Positions 1 through 9,407 of a DNA stretch of 64,000 nucleotides are shown here, piece after piece. The stretch spans positions 1 through 64,000 of the forward strand of contig JAJZDN010000013.1 in assembly GCA_021805985.1 (NCBI GenBank). The letters are read 5' to 3'. This DNA comes from Planctomycetota bacterium. GTDB taxonomy: Bacteria > Planctomycetota > Phycisphaerae > WQYP01. The first letter of the stretch is position 1. Every line of letters starts with the position of its first letter. The translations under genes and the position numbers were made by a program. The notes beneath the pieces are model-generated. The model did no database searches. It was not told the origin of the DNA and worked only from the letters and a program-made list of their open reading frames with translations.

Positions 1-27
1 TGGACTACGGCTTTTGAATATCAATAA
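1..27 (+). CDS. Possible C-terminal tail of an upstream gene
   Basis: Reading from the first base gives eight codons (WTTAFEYQ) and then TAA. A rho-independent terminator follows about 45 bases later on the same strand, so a plus-strand gene probably ends here. The fragment is too short to identify. A minus-strand reading frame across 5-274 exists but has no recognisable domain and runs through the terminator, so I do not call it. Confidence 0.3.
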   Translation, partial: WTTAFEYQ

Positions 28-72
28 TCCAAACCTGTCCACGACCATTGAACAATAGCGGCACCAGTAATA

Positions 73-107
73 GGGCCGCCAAGGCGCGGGCTTTGGCGGT
101 CCTTTTT
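73..107 (+). terminator. Rho-independent terminator
   Basis: A 10-bp stem (arms 73-82 and 93-102, one G-U pair) with a 10-base loop is followed by five T. There is no T-run on the other strand, so it ends a plus-strand transcript that enters from outside the window. Confidence 0.75.
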
Positions 108-279
108 CGCTCCAGCGAGATAAGCCGCATGGCAGCTCTGGGCGGGTGCCGGAGGAAATTAAACTGCTGCTTTTTCGTTCCACAATCCGGTCGGAACAGG
201 ATATTATGAATCTTGTTACCGCAGAAGAAACAAGCCCGTTTCACGCGTTGGATGATGCCGATATGTCGGCTCATACCCG

Positions 280-3200
280 ATGAAAAAATCGCATAAGGTT
301 AAAAGGATGCCAATGGCCAAAATTGCTACGACACGGCGCAAATCATCAATGTCCAATGAGCCTTTGTGGTTTAGCATTCATCCTCATATTATTGCGTTTT
401 CCGCCCGTCGCAAGCAGTGCATGGACCGATGCATGATCATGGTCGCCAATTGGCTGGGCGGCTTGCTGGTGCTGACTTTCCTGACACTTTGGCCCTCTGC
501 AATATCGCCTGTATGTGCAGCAGCCCGGAACGAAGCGGCGTTACCGTCGCATCACCACCATGGTGCCAGTCGCGATCACGTCGGCATTTATCAGTCTCGT
601 GCACCCGGATGGCCAAAAAGTATCGCTTCCGCTCTGGCCTCGCGCCTGCAGGCCGCCGGCATGACGCCCGTCGTCTTATCCAGCCGCCAGTTGACCCATC
701 CCGCCATGCTCAACGCGCGCCATTTGTCTGTGCTTATTCTGGTGAATCCCGCGATGATACCGGCAGGTGCAGTCGCTCCCATCCAGAGTTACATCCGATC
801 CTCCGGATTTCTCGTATCGCTTGGTGCCCCAGCATTTACCAATATGGAATTCCGTTTAGGTTCACGTTGGGACACAGAGTCACAGGCGCTGCGGCGCATA
901 AAAAAGATCATACACAATCACCCGATGGCTTGGCCACGCCACGCCCGGACCTGGAAGCAAGCAACCTCTAGTCCCACGACACCATCCAAGGTGGACATAC
1001 TCAAAACCCCATCGCGACTTCCGCCCAGTGTAATGTATGGCTATAAATTTCGTTTCCATCTCAATGGCTGGTGTAACTTCCGAAGCCCACCCATCACGGT
1101 GCCCGCACAAAATCACTATACCGTGTTCTGGGCTAAGGGCGGCCCGCATGCCCGTCAACTGGACATTGAATGCGATGAGCATGACGGGTCCCGGTGGATT
1201 GCCGTGGTGGCTCTGCGATCCTATTGGACGCGGTATGTCCTGCCGGAGACTGCTTTTCGTGCGTGGCCAAATCCTCCGGTGGCCGGCCGGTTCTTCCCCG
1301 GTGACCATTTACACCTGCCGCATGCCACGACGATCTCCTTCGGCTTGGCCAACGGGTTTACCATGGAAAAAAATGGTCGGTCATATACCATTGATGTCGC
1401 GGGCGTTGGTACCGCCAGGCTCCCCGCGAAAGATTCTCAATCCTTCGCAATGGCCCTTGCCTCAAAGTTTCATAGTGCGCCGCCGATGATCCACATGATC
1501 TCGCCGGCCTATAAATTATTTCCCGTAACCGATATGCACACCTTGGTAGTTGATCCGCGGCAGGCGATTGCTCCGCGAACCGCGCTTCCAACGCCCAGTT
1601 CAACGATGGGATTGTACCCTCGCGCCCAAGCCACGGGATTAGATCAACACCTGGCTATGCGTTATGTCCCGTTATTGAATTGCCTGGGGGACAAAGGCCG
1701 CTTTGTTGCTATCGCGGCAGCGCTGGAACTTCCTTCCACCGCCGCTCGCACCGGCCAAGGCAGCACGTTAAGCATCCCCATTACCGACGGCGCATTTTTT
1801 GCTTCCCCAGCCGTGCAAGATTGGCTGACTGCGGTGATCAAGCGTGTACAACAGGGACTATATCTCGCGGAAGGCGGCGCCGAACGTTACGCCACCTTTG
1901 GCAATACCCCGCTGCAATTTGGCGCAGTGGTTAATAACAAAGGCCCTTTGCCCCAAGCCGTTCGCGTGGTCAGTACCTTCACCACCGCCCACGGGAAGAT
2001 CGCCTATCAGCACACGTTTACGGGAATTATTCGCCCCAACTCCGCACAAAAATTTGCCTCGAGTTGGACACCGCCCATACCAGCGCACTGGCAGCGCGTA
2101 TACCAAGTAACCACAGTTCTGGAAAAGCAGAAAGCTGGAACCGAAAATGTCGTAGATCATTTGGTTGGTTCCCTGCGGGTGTTGTCGCTTCACGGCCAGC
2201 GCCATTTCGTAACAGCCCGCAACGGCCTGTTGTATTTGCATGGCAAGCCTTGGTATGTGGATGGAGTAAATTTCTGGCCTGAATCATCCATGGCACAGGA
2301 GAACGGGTCACTATATCAGCATTGGTCCAGCCGCCAATCCTATGATCCGCAAACCGTTGAGCGTAATCTGCGCGATGTAAAAGCCATCGGCTTTAATACG
2401 ATTTCCATTCCCTTTGATCGCGGTGATGACCCTTGGAATGTGTTGGATGTGCTGGCCCGCGCCCGGGCGTTGGGCCTGCATGTGAACTTATCGATCACGG
2501 GCGTTGATGGTTTAGGTGGCGAAGACGGGGGGCCGGGTAAATTTAATTTTAAGGCCGTGCAAAATCTAATATCAGAACTGCATTTGACTTCCAACGCCAC
2601 ACTTTTTGCTTACGATATTGCCTGGGAGCCTTTCTGGGGCCGTTATAACGCCCGGCGGCGTCTGGACCCACAATGGCGAATGTGGATTATCCACCATTAT
2701 GGTTCGGTAAAACACGCGCAGGAAGTTTGGCATTTTCCCGTACCGCGCCGACGCGGACACGTTACTAATCCGCGTGAGGCCCAGATCATGGCCGGCCGCC
2801 ACAGCAAAGCCGCGGCCATGGTGCTGGCCTACCATCGCTTTCTAAGCGCACTACTTGCCCGAACTTATGGCCACGCGATCCGGTTGATTCACAAGACGGA
2901 TCCCCATCACATCGTGAGTTTTCGCATGAGTATGGCCGGCTATCCCAAGGAACCACCGGATGTTTACTATGCTTTTACCGCCCTGAGTCGCTTGGTTGAT
3001 ATGTTTGAGCCGGAAGCTTATGGCCATCTCATGAGCCAGTCGCCACGAAGGGTTCGTCGCGCTGCGTTCACGATTCAATATGCTCGTGCCGTCAATGCGA
3101 CGTTACCGGTTATTTATGCGGAATATGGTAACTCGCAGTGGAATAATGCCCAAGATTCAGAAAGTTCCACCGCCGCCAAACGCACCGCAAAGATTTACGC

Positions 3201-3549
3201 CGGATTCTATCGCACCATACTTGCAGCGGGAGGCAACGGCGCAATTTGCTGGTGGTTCCCTGGCGGCTACCGCTGTGGTGAACGATCTGATTATGGCATC
3301 ATCAACCCTGATCGATCGTGGCGACCGGTCACGTATGTCATCCACCATTTTGCCGCACGGATGGAACGCTCTCGCCCGCTGCCGGTGCCGCGTGTGTGGA
3401 TTCGCATTCAACTCGGTGGCGGCCAATCTGAAAGCAGTATTTACCAAAGTGTCAAGAAAAAATTCTGGGCGGCCTACCAGGCCGGTACTCTGCCCGGATT
3501 AAGGGTAACGTGGACCCACGGCGTCGCGCCAACAGCCCATGCGCGTTAG
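280..3549 (+). CDS. Secreted GH5-like TIM-barrel glycoside hydrolase, large multidomain
   Basis: Large exported protein. A hydrophobic signal segment (LLVLTFLTLW, ending near VCAA) follows a long basic stretch. The start is therefore uncertain: ATG 313 has AAAAGG 6 bases upstream, while ATG 421 gives a normal-length signal peptide. The N-terminal third resembles a ThuA/GATase-like Rossmann domain (HVGIYQSRAPGW). The middle is beta-rich. The C-terminal ~400 residues form a clan-A (GH5/GH2-type) barrel: GKPWYVDGVNFWPE opens it, WEPFWG carries the probable acid/base Glu (codon 2626), and VIYAEYGNS carries the probable nucleophile Glu (codon 3121). The substrate cannot be read from the sequence. 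The neighbours are a beta-helix protein and a beta-mannosidase, so a hemicellulose or pectin-type glycan is likely. Family assignment is by motif only. Confidence 0.75.
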   Translation: MKKSHKVKRMPMAKIATTRRKSSMSNEPLWFSIHPHIIAFSARRKQCMDRCMIMVANWLGGLLVLTFLTLWPSAISPVCAAARNEAALPSHHHHGASRDHVGIYQSRAPGWPKSIASALASRLQAAGMTPVVLSSRQLTHPAMLNARHLSVLILVNPAMIPAGAVAPIQSYIRSSGFLVSLGAPAFTNMEFRLGSRWDTESQALRRIKKIIHNHPMAWPRHARTWKQATSSPTTPSKVDILKTPSRLPPSVMYGYKFRFHLNGWCNFRSPPITVPAQNHYTVFWAKGGPHARQLDIECDEHDGSRWIAVVALRSYWTRYVLPETAFRAWPNPPVAGRFFPGDHLHLPHATTISFGLANGFTMEKNGRSYTIDVAGVGTARLPAKDSQSFAMALASKFHSAPPMIHMISPAYKLFPVTDMHTLVVDPRQAIAPRTALPTPSSTMGLYPRAQATGLDQHLAMRYVPLLNCLGDKGRFVAIAAALELPSTAARTGQGSTLSIPITDGAFFASPAVQDWLTAVIKRVQQGLYLAEGGAERYATFGNTPLQFGAVVNNKGPLPQAVRVVSTFTTAHGKIAYQHTFTGIIRPNSAQKFASSWTPPIPAHWQRVYQVTTVLEKQKAGTENVVDHLVGSLRVLSLHGQRHFVTARNGLLYLHGKPWYVDGVNFWPESSMAQENGSLYQHWSSRQSYDPQTVERNLRDVKAIGFNTISIPFDRGDDPWNVLDVLARARALGLHVNLSITGVDGLGGEDGGPGKFNFKAVQNLISELHLTSNATLFAYDIAWEPFWGRYNARRRLDPQWRMWIIHHYGSVKHAQEVWHFPVPRRRGHVTNPREAQIMAGRHSKAAAMVLAYHRFLSALLARTYGHAIRLIHKTDPHHIVSFRMSMAGYPKEPPDVYYAFTALSRLVDMFEPEAYGHLMSQSPRRVRRAAFTIQYARAVNATLPVIYAEYGNSQWNNAQDSESSTAAKRTAKIYAGFYRTILAAGGNGAICWWFPGGYRCGERSDYGIINPDRSWRPVTYVIHHFAARMERSRPLPVPRVWIRIQLGGGQSESSIYQSVKKKFWAAYQAGTLPGLRVTWTHGVAPTAHAR

Positions 3550-3590
3550 TGGCCAGGTATGACGTTCTCCTTTCTTTTGCAGGATCGCTG

Positions 3591-5504
3591 ATGAATAACA
3601 GGAGTTTTAAATTGGTTAAATCTTGGTTCAAATTTTTACTGTTCTACGGAAGTATCTTCGTTGGTGCTGCTACCGTATCGGCCGCCAGCGCCTCTGCGCA
3701 AGCGGGATTACTCGGGCCGGCCAACCCCGCCGCACTTATGCCGGCCATTATGCATGCCTACCATTCCGGCCGTGGGCAAATTGTCATTCCGCCTGGGATA
3801 TACAAACTTCCGGAACCGCGCGGCGGATTTTATCTGGCTTTTGACCACCTTAAAAACTTCCGTATCATCGGAAAAGCGGTAACATTATTGCGTGCCGATC
3901 CCACTAAAGGCGGAATTAACTTTACGGATTGCCGCCATGTGACACTCGAAGGCATCACCCTGCGATGCGATCCAATTCCGTACACGCAGGGACGAATCCT
4001 CAAAGTAAATCGCCAGCAACATTATGTCGATGTCCGCATCAATGCAGGTTACCGCGCGGATTTGACCAATACCTCCCAGTTCAGCAGCGAACCGCCCAGT
4101 TGTACCATTTTCAATCCGCAAACATTCCGCATCATGTCAGGCACCCAAGATATCAACTCCAGCAAGGTAACAAAAATCGGACCGCGAGAGTTTCGTATCT
4201 ACGCCCATAAAACCCGGCCGTTTCTTGGCTCGGCGCGGGCGGGTGAATTACTGGCGTTTCGCAGTTACATTCGCGAGGACATCGCCCTGGATGGCTGCAG
4301 CGATATGTGTATCCGACACGTAACCATCATGGCCGGAACAGGTTTCTGCTACCATGAAATGGGTGGCGCGGGCAACAACCGCTATATAGATGACTCGATT
4401 GTGTTTCCTCCCAAGCCCCACGGCGCGACTATTCCTCCGCTTAAGGCTTCCAATGCCGACGGCCTGCATAGTTCCATGGCCCGCCGCGGCCCCACTATCA
4501 TCGGGTGTCATTTTGAAGGCACCGGCGACGACGGCATCGCCATTCACGGAACATACAGCATGTTGCAGCACGCCAATGGACGCCATTGGATCGTGCTGCT
4601 GCCGTGGCATTTAAAAAGTTACATTCAGCCCGGCGATCTCCTGAAACTATATAACCCGCATGACGGATTTCTTGGGCAGGGCCGCGCGGTGGCCGTCACG
4701 CTGTTGCCGGATTATCATCCAAAGCGCATCCCGGCTGTCAATATGGGCTTTGATGGTAAGCCACCGCAGTATTGTTATGCTGTCACATTAAATCACCCTG
4801 TTGCGGGCGCGCGGTATGCCGATCGCATCAGTGATACCAACGCCAACGGTTCCGGGTTCATTGTGCGTAACTGTGTCATTCGGAACAACCGTGCGCGGGG
4901 AATGATCATCAAAGGTGACAACGGCGTCATTGAAAATAACATGATAAGTGGCTGCTCGGTTGGCGGAATCGAAGTGGCTCCTGAATTCTGGTGGAATGAA
5001 GCCGGCAGCAGTTGCCACTTGCTTATTGAGGGTAATACCATTAAGCATGTAGGGTACGCCACGCTGAACTTGCCGTATTGTTTTCAAGCCGGTGCCATCA
5101 GCGTCGCTGCCAACACCACTGGGCCCGCGGCGGCCCTGGACCATTCAGGAATTGCCATAGTGGACAACCGATTTGTTGATGAAAACGGAATTAATCTTCT
5201 CCTGGCGGATGCGCAAGATGTATTGGTTTCCGGCAACCGATTCATCAATCCGATGCGCAACGCAATTAATCGCGGAGCCGCTTTTCACTTTGACGCGTCC
5301 AGCCTGGTATGGTTGCAACAGTGTAAAAATATTCTTCTGGCGGACAACCAAGTCGTTAAGCCGGGCGCTGCCATGAAAAAGATCGTCGGCGTGGGGACTC
5401 AGGTAAGCTTGATAAAAGGAGTCGATTCCGGCTTTAAAGTGCGTGCAGTTCCCGCCGGTACGCTGCCAGCCGTGCGGGCAGGCACGGACAGCGCCGGCAG
5501 GTAG
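3591..5504 (+). CDS. Secreted right-handed parallel beta-helix protein (pectate-lyase-like fold)
   Basis: The ATG at 3591 is chosen over the upstream in-frame start at 3510. It follows an AGGA motif, begins just after the preceding gene ends, and starts a clean signal peptide (MNNRSFKLVKSWFKFLLFYG, cleavage after SAQA). The mature protein has an N-terminal pectate-lyase-3-like entry region (GRGQIVIPPGIYKLPEP) and then many short beta-helix coils rich in Asn-x-Ile/Val turns (NCVIRNNRARG, GVIENNMISGC, LLIEGNTIKHVG). This fold covers polysaccharide lyases, GH28 and GH110-type galactosidases. No catalytic residues can be assigned, so lyase versus hydrolase stays open. It sits 41 bases after the GH5-like gene and 128 bases before the GH2 gene, probably in one transcription unit. 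Confidence 0.75.
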   Translation: MNNRSFKLVKSWFKFLLFYGSIFVGAATVSAASASAQAGLLGPANPAALMPAIMHAYHSGRGQIVIPPGIYKLPEPRGGFYLAFDHLKNFRIIGKAVTLLRADPTKGGINFTDCRHVTLEGITLRCDPIPYTQGRILKVNRQQHYVDVRINAGYRADLTNTSQFSSEPPSCTIFNPQTFRIMSGTQDINSSKVTKIGPREFRIYAHKTRPFLGSARAGELLAFRSYIREDIALDGCSDMCIRHVTIMAGTGFCYHEMGGAGNNRYIDDSIVFPPKPHGATIPPLKASNADGLHSSMARRGPTIIGCHFEGTGDDGIAIHGTYSMLQHANGRHWIVLLPWHLKSYIQPGDLLKLYNPHDGFLGQGRAVAVTLLPDYHPKRIPAVNMGFDGKPPQYCYAVTLNHPVAGARYADRISDTNANGSGFIVRNCVIRNNRARGMIIKGDNGVIENNMISGCSVGGIEVAPEFWWNEAGSSCHLLIEGNTIKHVGYATLNLPYCFQAGAISVAANTTGPAAALDHSGIAIVDNRFVDENGINLLLADAQDVLVSGNRFINPMRNAINRGAAFHFDASSLVWLQQCKNILLADNQVVKPGAAMKKIVGVGTQVSLIKGVDSGFKVRAVPAGTLPAVRAGTDSAGR

Positions 5505-5632
5505 GAGTGTCGAAATATCAAAAGTTCGCCCCGTACTCAACTGTGAGTGCTGCCCAGGAGGTTCGCACGTCCGGTGCACCGGACGCCCACAGGTGATACG
5601 ATGACAAGTGTGATGAATTGAAAGGTAATATT

Positions 5633-8281
5633 ATGCAATCCCAAAACATGACGCGGCGCCAACTTTTACAGACCGCAGCCAGTGCTGGCGTGATCGCAGC
5701 CCTTGCAGGCTGTAGCGCTGATCCGCAGCCGCGCAACGCCATGGCATCAGCCACCACAACCTCGGCGCTCTCGCTGGATCTCACCGGTGATACCTGGACC
5801 ATGCACGAAGAGGGTACGACCGAAACGGTCCCCGCCATTGTGCCGGGTGCCACGTACACCGACCTGATGCGCGCGAAGAAAATTCCCGATCCCTATTACC
5901 GGGAAAACAACGGACGAGGGGCCAGGGGCGGCTCAAATGTGTGGACATTTGAATGGGACAAATATATTAGTGAAGTCGATCCTCGGCCAATTCAGTGGGT
6001 GGCTGAAAAAAACTGGATTTACCAGCGCACTTTTCAGGTTTCAGACCAAATGCTCGCAAAGCCGCACGTTGTGCTTAGATGCCATGGCCTGGATACTTTG
6101 GCAAGCATCTGGATAAACGGCGCGTGGATAGGCGATGCGGATAACATGTTCCGAGATTGGGAATTCGACGCCAAGCCGCATTTAAAGGCTGGGTCAAATG
6201 ACATTCGCATCCGCTTTGGTGCCCTGACGCACTCGCCCTATGTGGAAAAAAACCGCACCGCTTATAAAAATGCGCATGGCATTGATTTGAGCAATCCGCG
6301 ATCATGGATTCGCAAAGGACCCTATATGTGGGGTTGGGATTGGTGCCGCCCTTTGCTCACGCAGGGAATATGGAAGCCTATTGAAATTGTCGCTTACGAT
6401 GCGAAGATTACTGATCTGGGCATTATCCAGCATCATCTGGATTCCGGCGCGGTCCGGCTGGATATTCAAACTACGGTGGACGGTACTGACGATGGTGCCT
6501 ACATCACCTCTCGTGTGCTATTTGATAATAAGGTCGTCGCAACCGCCTCTGCACCGGTGGTGCACGGGGCCGCCCGATGTAATGCTCAAATTAATCATCC
6601 GCAACTTTGGTGGCCCAATGGCATGGGCGATCATCCGCTATACACCGTAGAATCCCACCTTCACCAGCCCACCGGCGGAGTTGTGGAGATACTCGCTTCC
6701 ACCACCAGAGCTATAGATTCCGCCAGCCGCCGTATTGGGCTGCGAAAAGTGGATGTGTTGCCGCCGAAAGATGGCGTCGCCATGCACGTTCAAATCAACG
6801 GCGTACCTGTATTTGTCAAAGGAGCCGACTGGATTCCTGCTGACAACATCCCCACACGCGTAACACCCGACATGATTCGCTGGTTCATGCACAAAGCGGT
6901 GGAGTGTAATTTTAATTTTATCCGTCTCTGGGGCGGCGGATATTATGAGCAGGATGAACTCTTTGATCTCTGTGATGAACTGGGCCTCATGCTGCAGTTT
7001 GAGTTCAAGTTTGCCAACACTGTCTATCCGGTTCAGGATCAAAAGTGGATGGATAACCTGCAAATTGAAATTGACCAGCAGGTCCGCCGCTGCCGCAATC
7101 ATCCCGCGATTGTGATCTGGAGCGGCAATAACGAGATTAAGGATTTCAAAGGATATTACCATTTATTCGGGGATGTCATCGGTGGCGCGGTCCGCCGGCT
7201 TGTACCTGGCGCTTTCTATGAGGTCGGCAGCGGTGCCGCCGGAAGTGGGGACATCCACACTTGGACGGTCTGGCATAACATGGCCCCGTTTTCCCAATAT
7301 CGCACCGTTGAAGGTTTTGTAACCGAGTTCGGCCTGCAATCGTTCCCTGTTCCTATGACCGTAGATTCTTATACCGACGCCTCAGACCGTACAAATCTCC
7401 ATTCACGTGTTATGCGATTCCACTCCTGTGATGGAAGCGAACATGGCATTGGGGATATCATCCGGTACAACACCATGTATTTTGGACGGACGCCCGATAA
7501 TTTCGATGATACACTCTGGCTTTCCCAGATCATGCAGGCTTATGGAATTCGCTATGGGGTGGAGCATTGGCGGCGCGATATGCCGCGCTCGATGGCTTCC
7601 ACAATTTGGCAGTTCAATGATTCCTGGCCTGGCCCTACATGGTCCATGACAGATTACTATCGTCGTTGTAAAGCCCTCCAGTACCAGTCAAAGCATTTCT
7701 TTGCCCCGATTCTGGTTAGTGGCATACCGGATCCGAAAACCGGGATAGCGGAAATATACATTACCAGTGATCGACAGAAAGATGTCGCCGGAGATCTGCG
7801 ATGGTGTGTCACTGATTTAGCCGGAAAAATCCTCAAGCAAGGCAGTATTTCTGTGGCCATCGCCGCCCGTACCAGCCGCCTCGCGCACTCTCTGGACCTT
7901 TCTGATCTGATTCACGCTCACGGAGCCGCCAATATGCTGATTTGGCCCGAAGTCCGTATCGGCAGTGCAGTTGTAGCGGACAATGTTTTATTTTTCGGTC
8001 GCCCTGTCGATTTGAAGCTCCATGAGCCTCAATTTGCAATCCAAATCAGCGGGGCTGGAAAACATTATCACCTTCGGCTCGATGCCAATGCTCCGGCGCT
8101 GTGGGTGTGGGCCAATATAAAACATAGGTCCGCCGCCTATTCCGACAATTTTGTTGCCCTGCGCCCCGGCCGTACCGCAATGCTTGAAATTACCTTGGAT
8201 GCCCCCATGGCCTATGGAGAATTTCATCGCAACCTTGAGGTGCGGAGCATTCATGATCTAGCCCCTGATATGCGGGCGTAA
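5633..8281 (+). CDS. GH2 beta-mannosidase, predicted Tat-exported lipoprotein
   Basis: Exo-acting beta-mannosidase of family GH2. The start is ATG 5633, preceded by GAAAGG; an in-frame TTG lies at 5618. The N-terminus carries a twin-arginine motif (MTRRQLLQTAAS) followed by a lipobox (ALAGC), so the enzyme is probably folded before export and lipid-anchored. GH2 domain order is visible: a sugar-binding jelly roll (RTFQVSD, GLDTLASIWING), an Ig-like domain, and the TIM barrel. The acid/base is Glu501 in WSGNNEIKD and the nucleophile is Glu565 in GFVTEFGLQSFP. RLWGGGYYE and WQFNDSWPG are classic beta-mannosidase signatures. At 882 residues it is normal length. It would release mannose from the non-reducing ends of manno-oligosaccharides, consistent with the two hydrolase-like genes before it. 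Confidence 0.9.
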   Translation: MQSQNMTRRQLLQTAASAGVIAALAGCSADPQPRNAMASATTTSALSLDLTGDTWTMHEEGTTETVPAIVPGATYTDLMRAKKIPDPYYRENNGRGARGGSNVWTFEWDKYISEVDPRPIQWVAEKNWIYQRTFQVSDQMLAKPHVVLRCHGLDTLASIWINGAWIGDADNMFRDWEFDAKPHLKAGSNDIRIRFGALTHSPYVEKNRTAYKNAHGIDLSNPRSWIRKGPYMWGWDWCRPLLTQGIWKPIEIVAYDAKITDLGIIQHHLDSGAVRLDIQTTVDGTDDGAYITSRVLFDNKVVATASAPVVHGAARCNAQINHPQLWWPNGMGDHPLYTVESHLHQPTGGVVEILASTTRAIDSASRRIGLRKVDVLPPKDGVAMHVQINGVPVFVKGADWIPADNIPTRVTPDMIRWFMHKAVECNFNFIRLWGGGYYEQDELFDLCDELGLMLQFEFKFANTVYPVQDQKWMDNLQIEIDQQVRRCRNHPAIVIWSGNNEIKDFKGYYHLFGDVIGGAVRRLVPGAFYEVGSGAAGSGDIHTWTVWHNMAPFSQYRTVEGFVTEFGLQSFPVPMTVDSYTDASDRTNLHSRVMRFHSCDGSEHGIGDIIRYNTMYFGRTPDNFDDTLWLSQIMQAYGIRYGVEHWRRDMPRSMASTIWQFNDSWPGPTWSMTDYYRRCKALQYQSKHFFAPILVSGIPDPKTGIAEIYITSDRQKDVAGDLRWCVTDLAGKILKQGSISVAIAARTSRLAHSLDLSDLIHAHGAANMLIWPEVRIGSAVVADNVLFFGRPVDLKLHEPQFAIQISGAGKHYHLRLDANAPALWVWANIKHRSAAYSDNFVALRPGRTAMLEITLDAPMAYGEFHRNLEVRSIHDLAPDMRA

Positions 8282-8597
8282 TTGGTGTGCGGCCAGTTGC
8301 CATGAGCGTGGTAGTTTTTCCGGGTAACCCGGCCGTGCAGGAAAACTTCACAAAGCCGCCGGCTCTGCCGGCGGTGGAACACTCTATAAAAACCTTCCGA
8401 CGCTCCGCGATCAAACCTTACGATGTTCGAGAATTGCGCGTTATTTCGGCCCCGTCCGCAAAACTCGCCACACACGCGGTGCCAAAAACGAATACCTCCA
8501 TTGTAACATCGCCCATTGGCCCGCTATTATGGAGAGTATTACCGGGCGAGAGCGAACTGATGCGACGGATTGATGAATAGCGCATGGAGGCCTTGCG
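8282..8597. other. Intergenic region with GC-rich hairpin
   Basis: No convincing gene. A perfect 8-bp GC hairpin with a 3-base loop (arms 8356-8363 and 8367-8374) lies 75 bases after the beta-mannosidase stop. It has no T-run, so it may stabilise the mRNA 3' end or act as a weak terminator. A plus-strand frame (8287-8580, 97 codons) is open but matches no family I recognise. Confidence 0.45.
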
Positions 8598-9230
8598 ATG
8601 GAATTTACCGCCATTGATTTTGAAACCGCCAATCAATCGCGGCACAGCGCCTGCGCTGTCGCGTTGGTGCGCGTGAAGAATGGTCAGGTAGTTGACCGAT
8701 TCAGCACACTCATTAAACCGCCGCCCGGAGAGTTCATATTCACCTATATTCATGGCATCTCCCATCACACCGTGCGGGAGGCCAAAACATTTCAGCAGTT
8801 GTGGCCGCAGATCCAGAAATTCTGCGACGAAACTCCATTCCTAGCCGCGCACAATGCAAGTTTTGACCGCGGCGTTCTGATGTCCTGCTGCGGCTATTAT
8901 GGCATTGAGCCGGCCCCCTATACGTTTGCCTGCACGGTAAAACTCTCGCGAAGCGTCTGGCCGCACCTGCCGCGACACACTCTGGATACCGTATGCCGGT
9001 ATCTGAAAATCCCACTGAATCACCATCAAGCCGAATCGGACGCCGAGGCCTGTGCAAAAATTTTATTACACGCCATTAAATCCGGATTGCCCGTCGACAA
9101 GTTGGGCATCGCAGCACCCAGGGGCAGCCCGGCCGCCTCGAGTAAATTACGCGCTTCATCAAGAAATTCCAAGGCACTAGCCAACACCGAGATGCCAACT
9201 CGCAGGCGGCCCGCAGCGAAAACAACGTAA
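8598..9230 (+). CDS. DnaQ-like 3'-5' exonuclease (DEDDh family)
   Basis: Standalone DEDDh exonuclease related to the epsilon subunit of DNA polymerase III. All catalytic positions are present: Asp7 and Glu9 in motif I (AIDFETA), Asp90 in motif II (AHNASFD), and His143 and Asp148 in motif III (HHQAESDAEACA). The conserved KPP and HGIS/HTV region that follows motif I is also present. The exonuclease core ends near residue 162 and is followed by a ~48-residue basic Ser/Arg/Ala-rich tail with no recognised domain. The protein lacks a polymerase-binding region I can name, so a role in DNA repair or oligonucleotide/RNA trimming is as likely as replication proofreading. It appears monocistronic. Confidence 0.88.
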   Translation: MEFTAIDFETANQSRHSACAVALVRVKNGQVVDRFSTLIKPPPGEFIFTYIHGISHHTVREAKTFQQLWPQIQKFCDETPFLAAHNASFDRGVLMSCCGYYGIEPAPYTFACTVKLSRSVWPHLPRHTLDTVCRYLKIPLNHHQAESDAEACAKILLHAIKSGLPVDKLGIAAPRGSPAASSKLRASSRNSKALANTEMPTRRRPAAKTT

Positions 9231-9407
9231 TGAATTCCCGCGCAGATCGGTGCACTACCAGCTACCGTTAGGTTGCGCGTTCCCCCTTTGGGCCGCTTGC
9301 TGCCAGTTTTGCAATACTTTCATGTCCGACGCATAATATGGTTGAATCGATCCGGTTGCAGAATCGCAACGGCGTTTGCCAAACCTTTAACCGTGGGGGC
9401 TACTGCC

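Noticed and set aside
5-274. Minus-strand open frame of 89 codons at the left edge
   Set aside because: It runs through a plus-strand terminator, has no ribosome site and no recognisable domain.
4248-4610. Antisense frames inside the large hydrolase genes (e.g. 120 codons here)
   Set aside because: These are shadows of GC-rich coding sequence, lack ribosome sites and show no domain.
8287-8580. Plus-strand open frame of 97 codons between the GH2 and exonuclease genes
   Set aside because: No domain and no clear ribosome site; competing frames on the other strand are of equal length.
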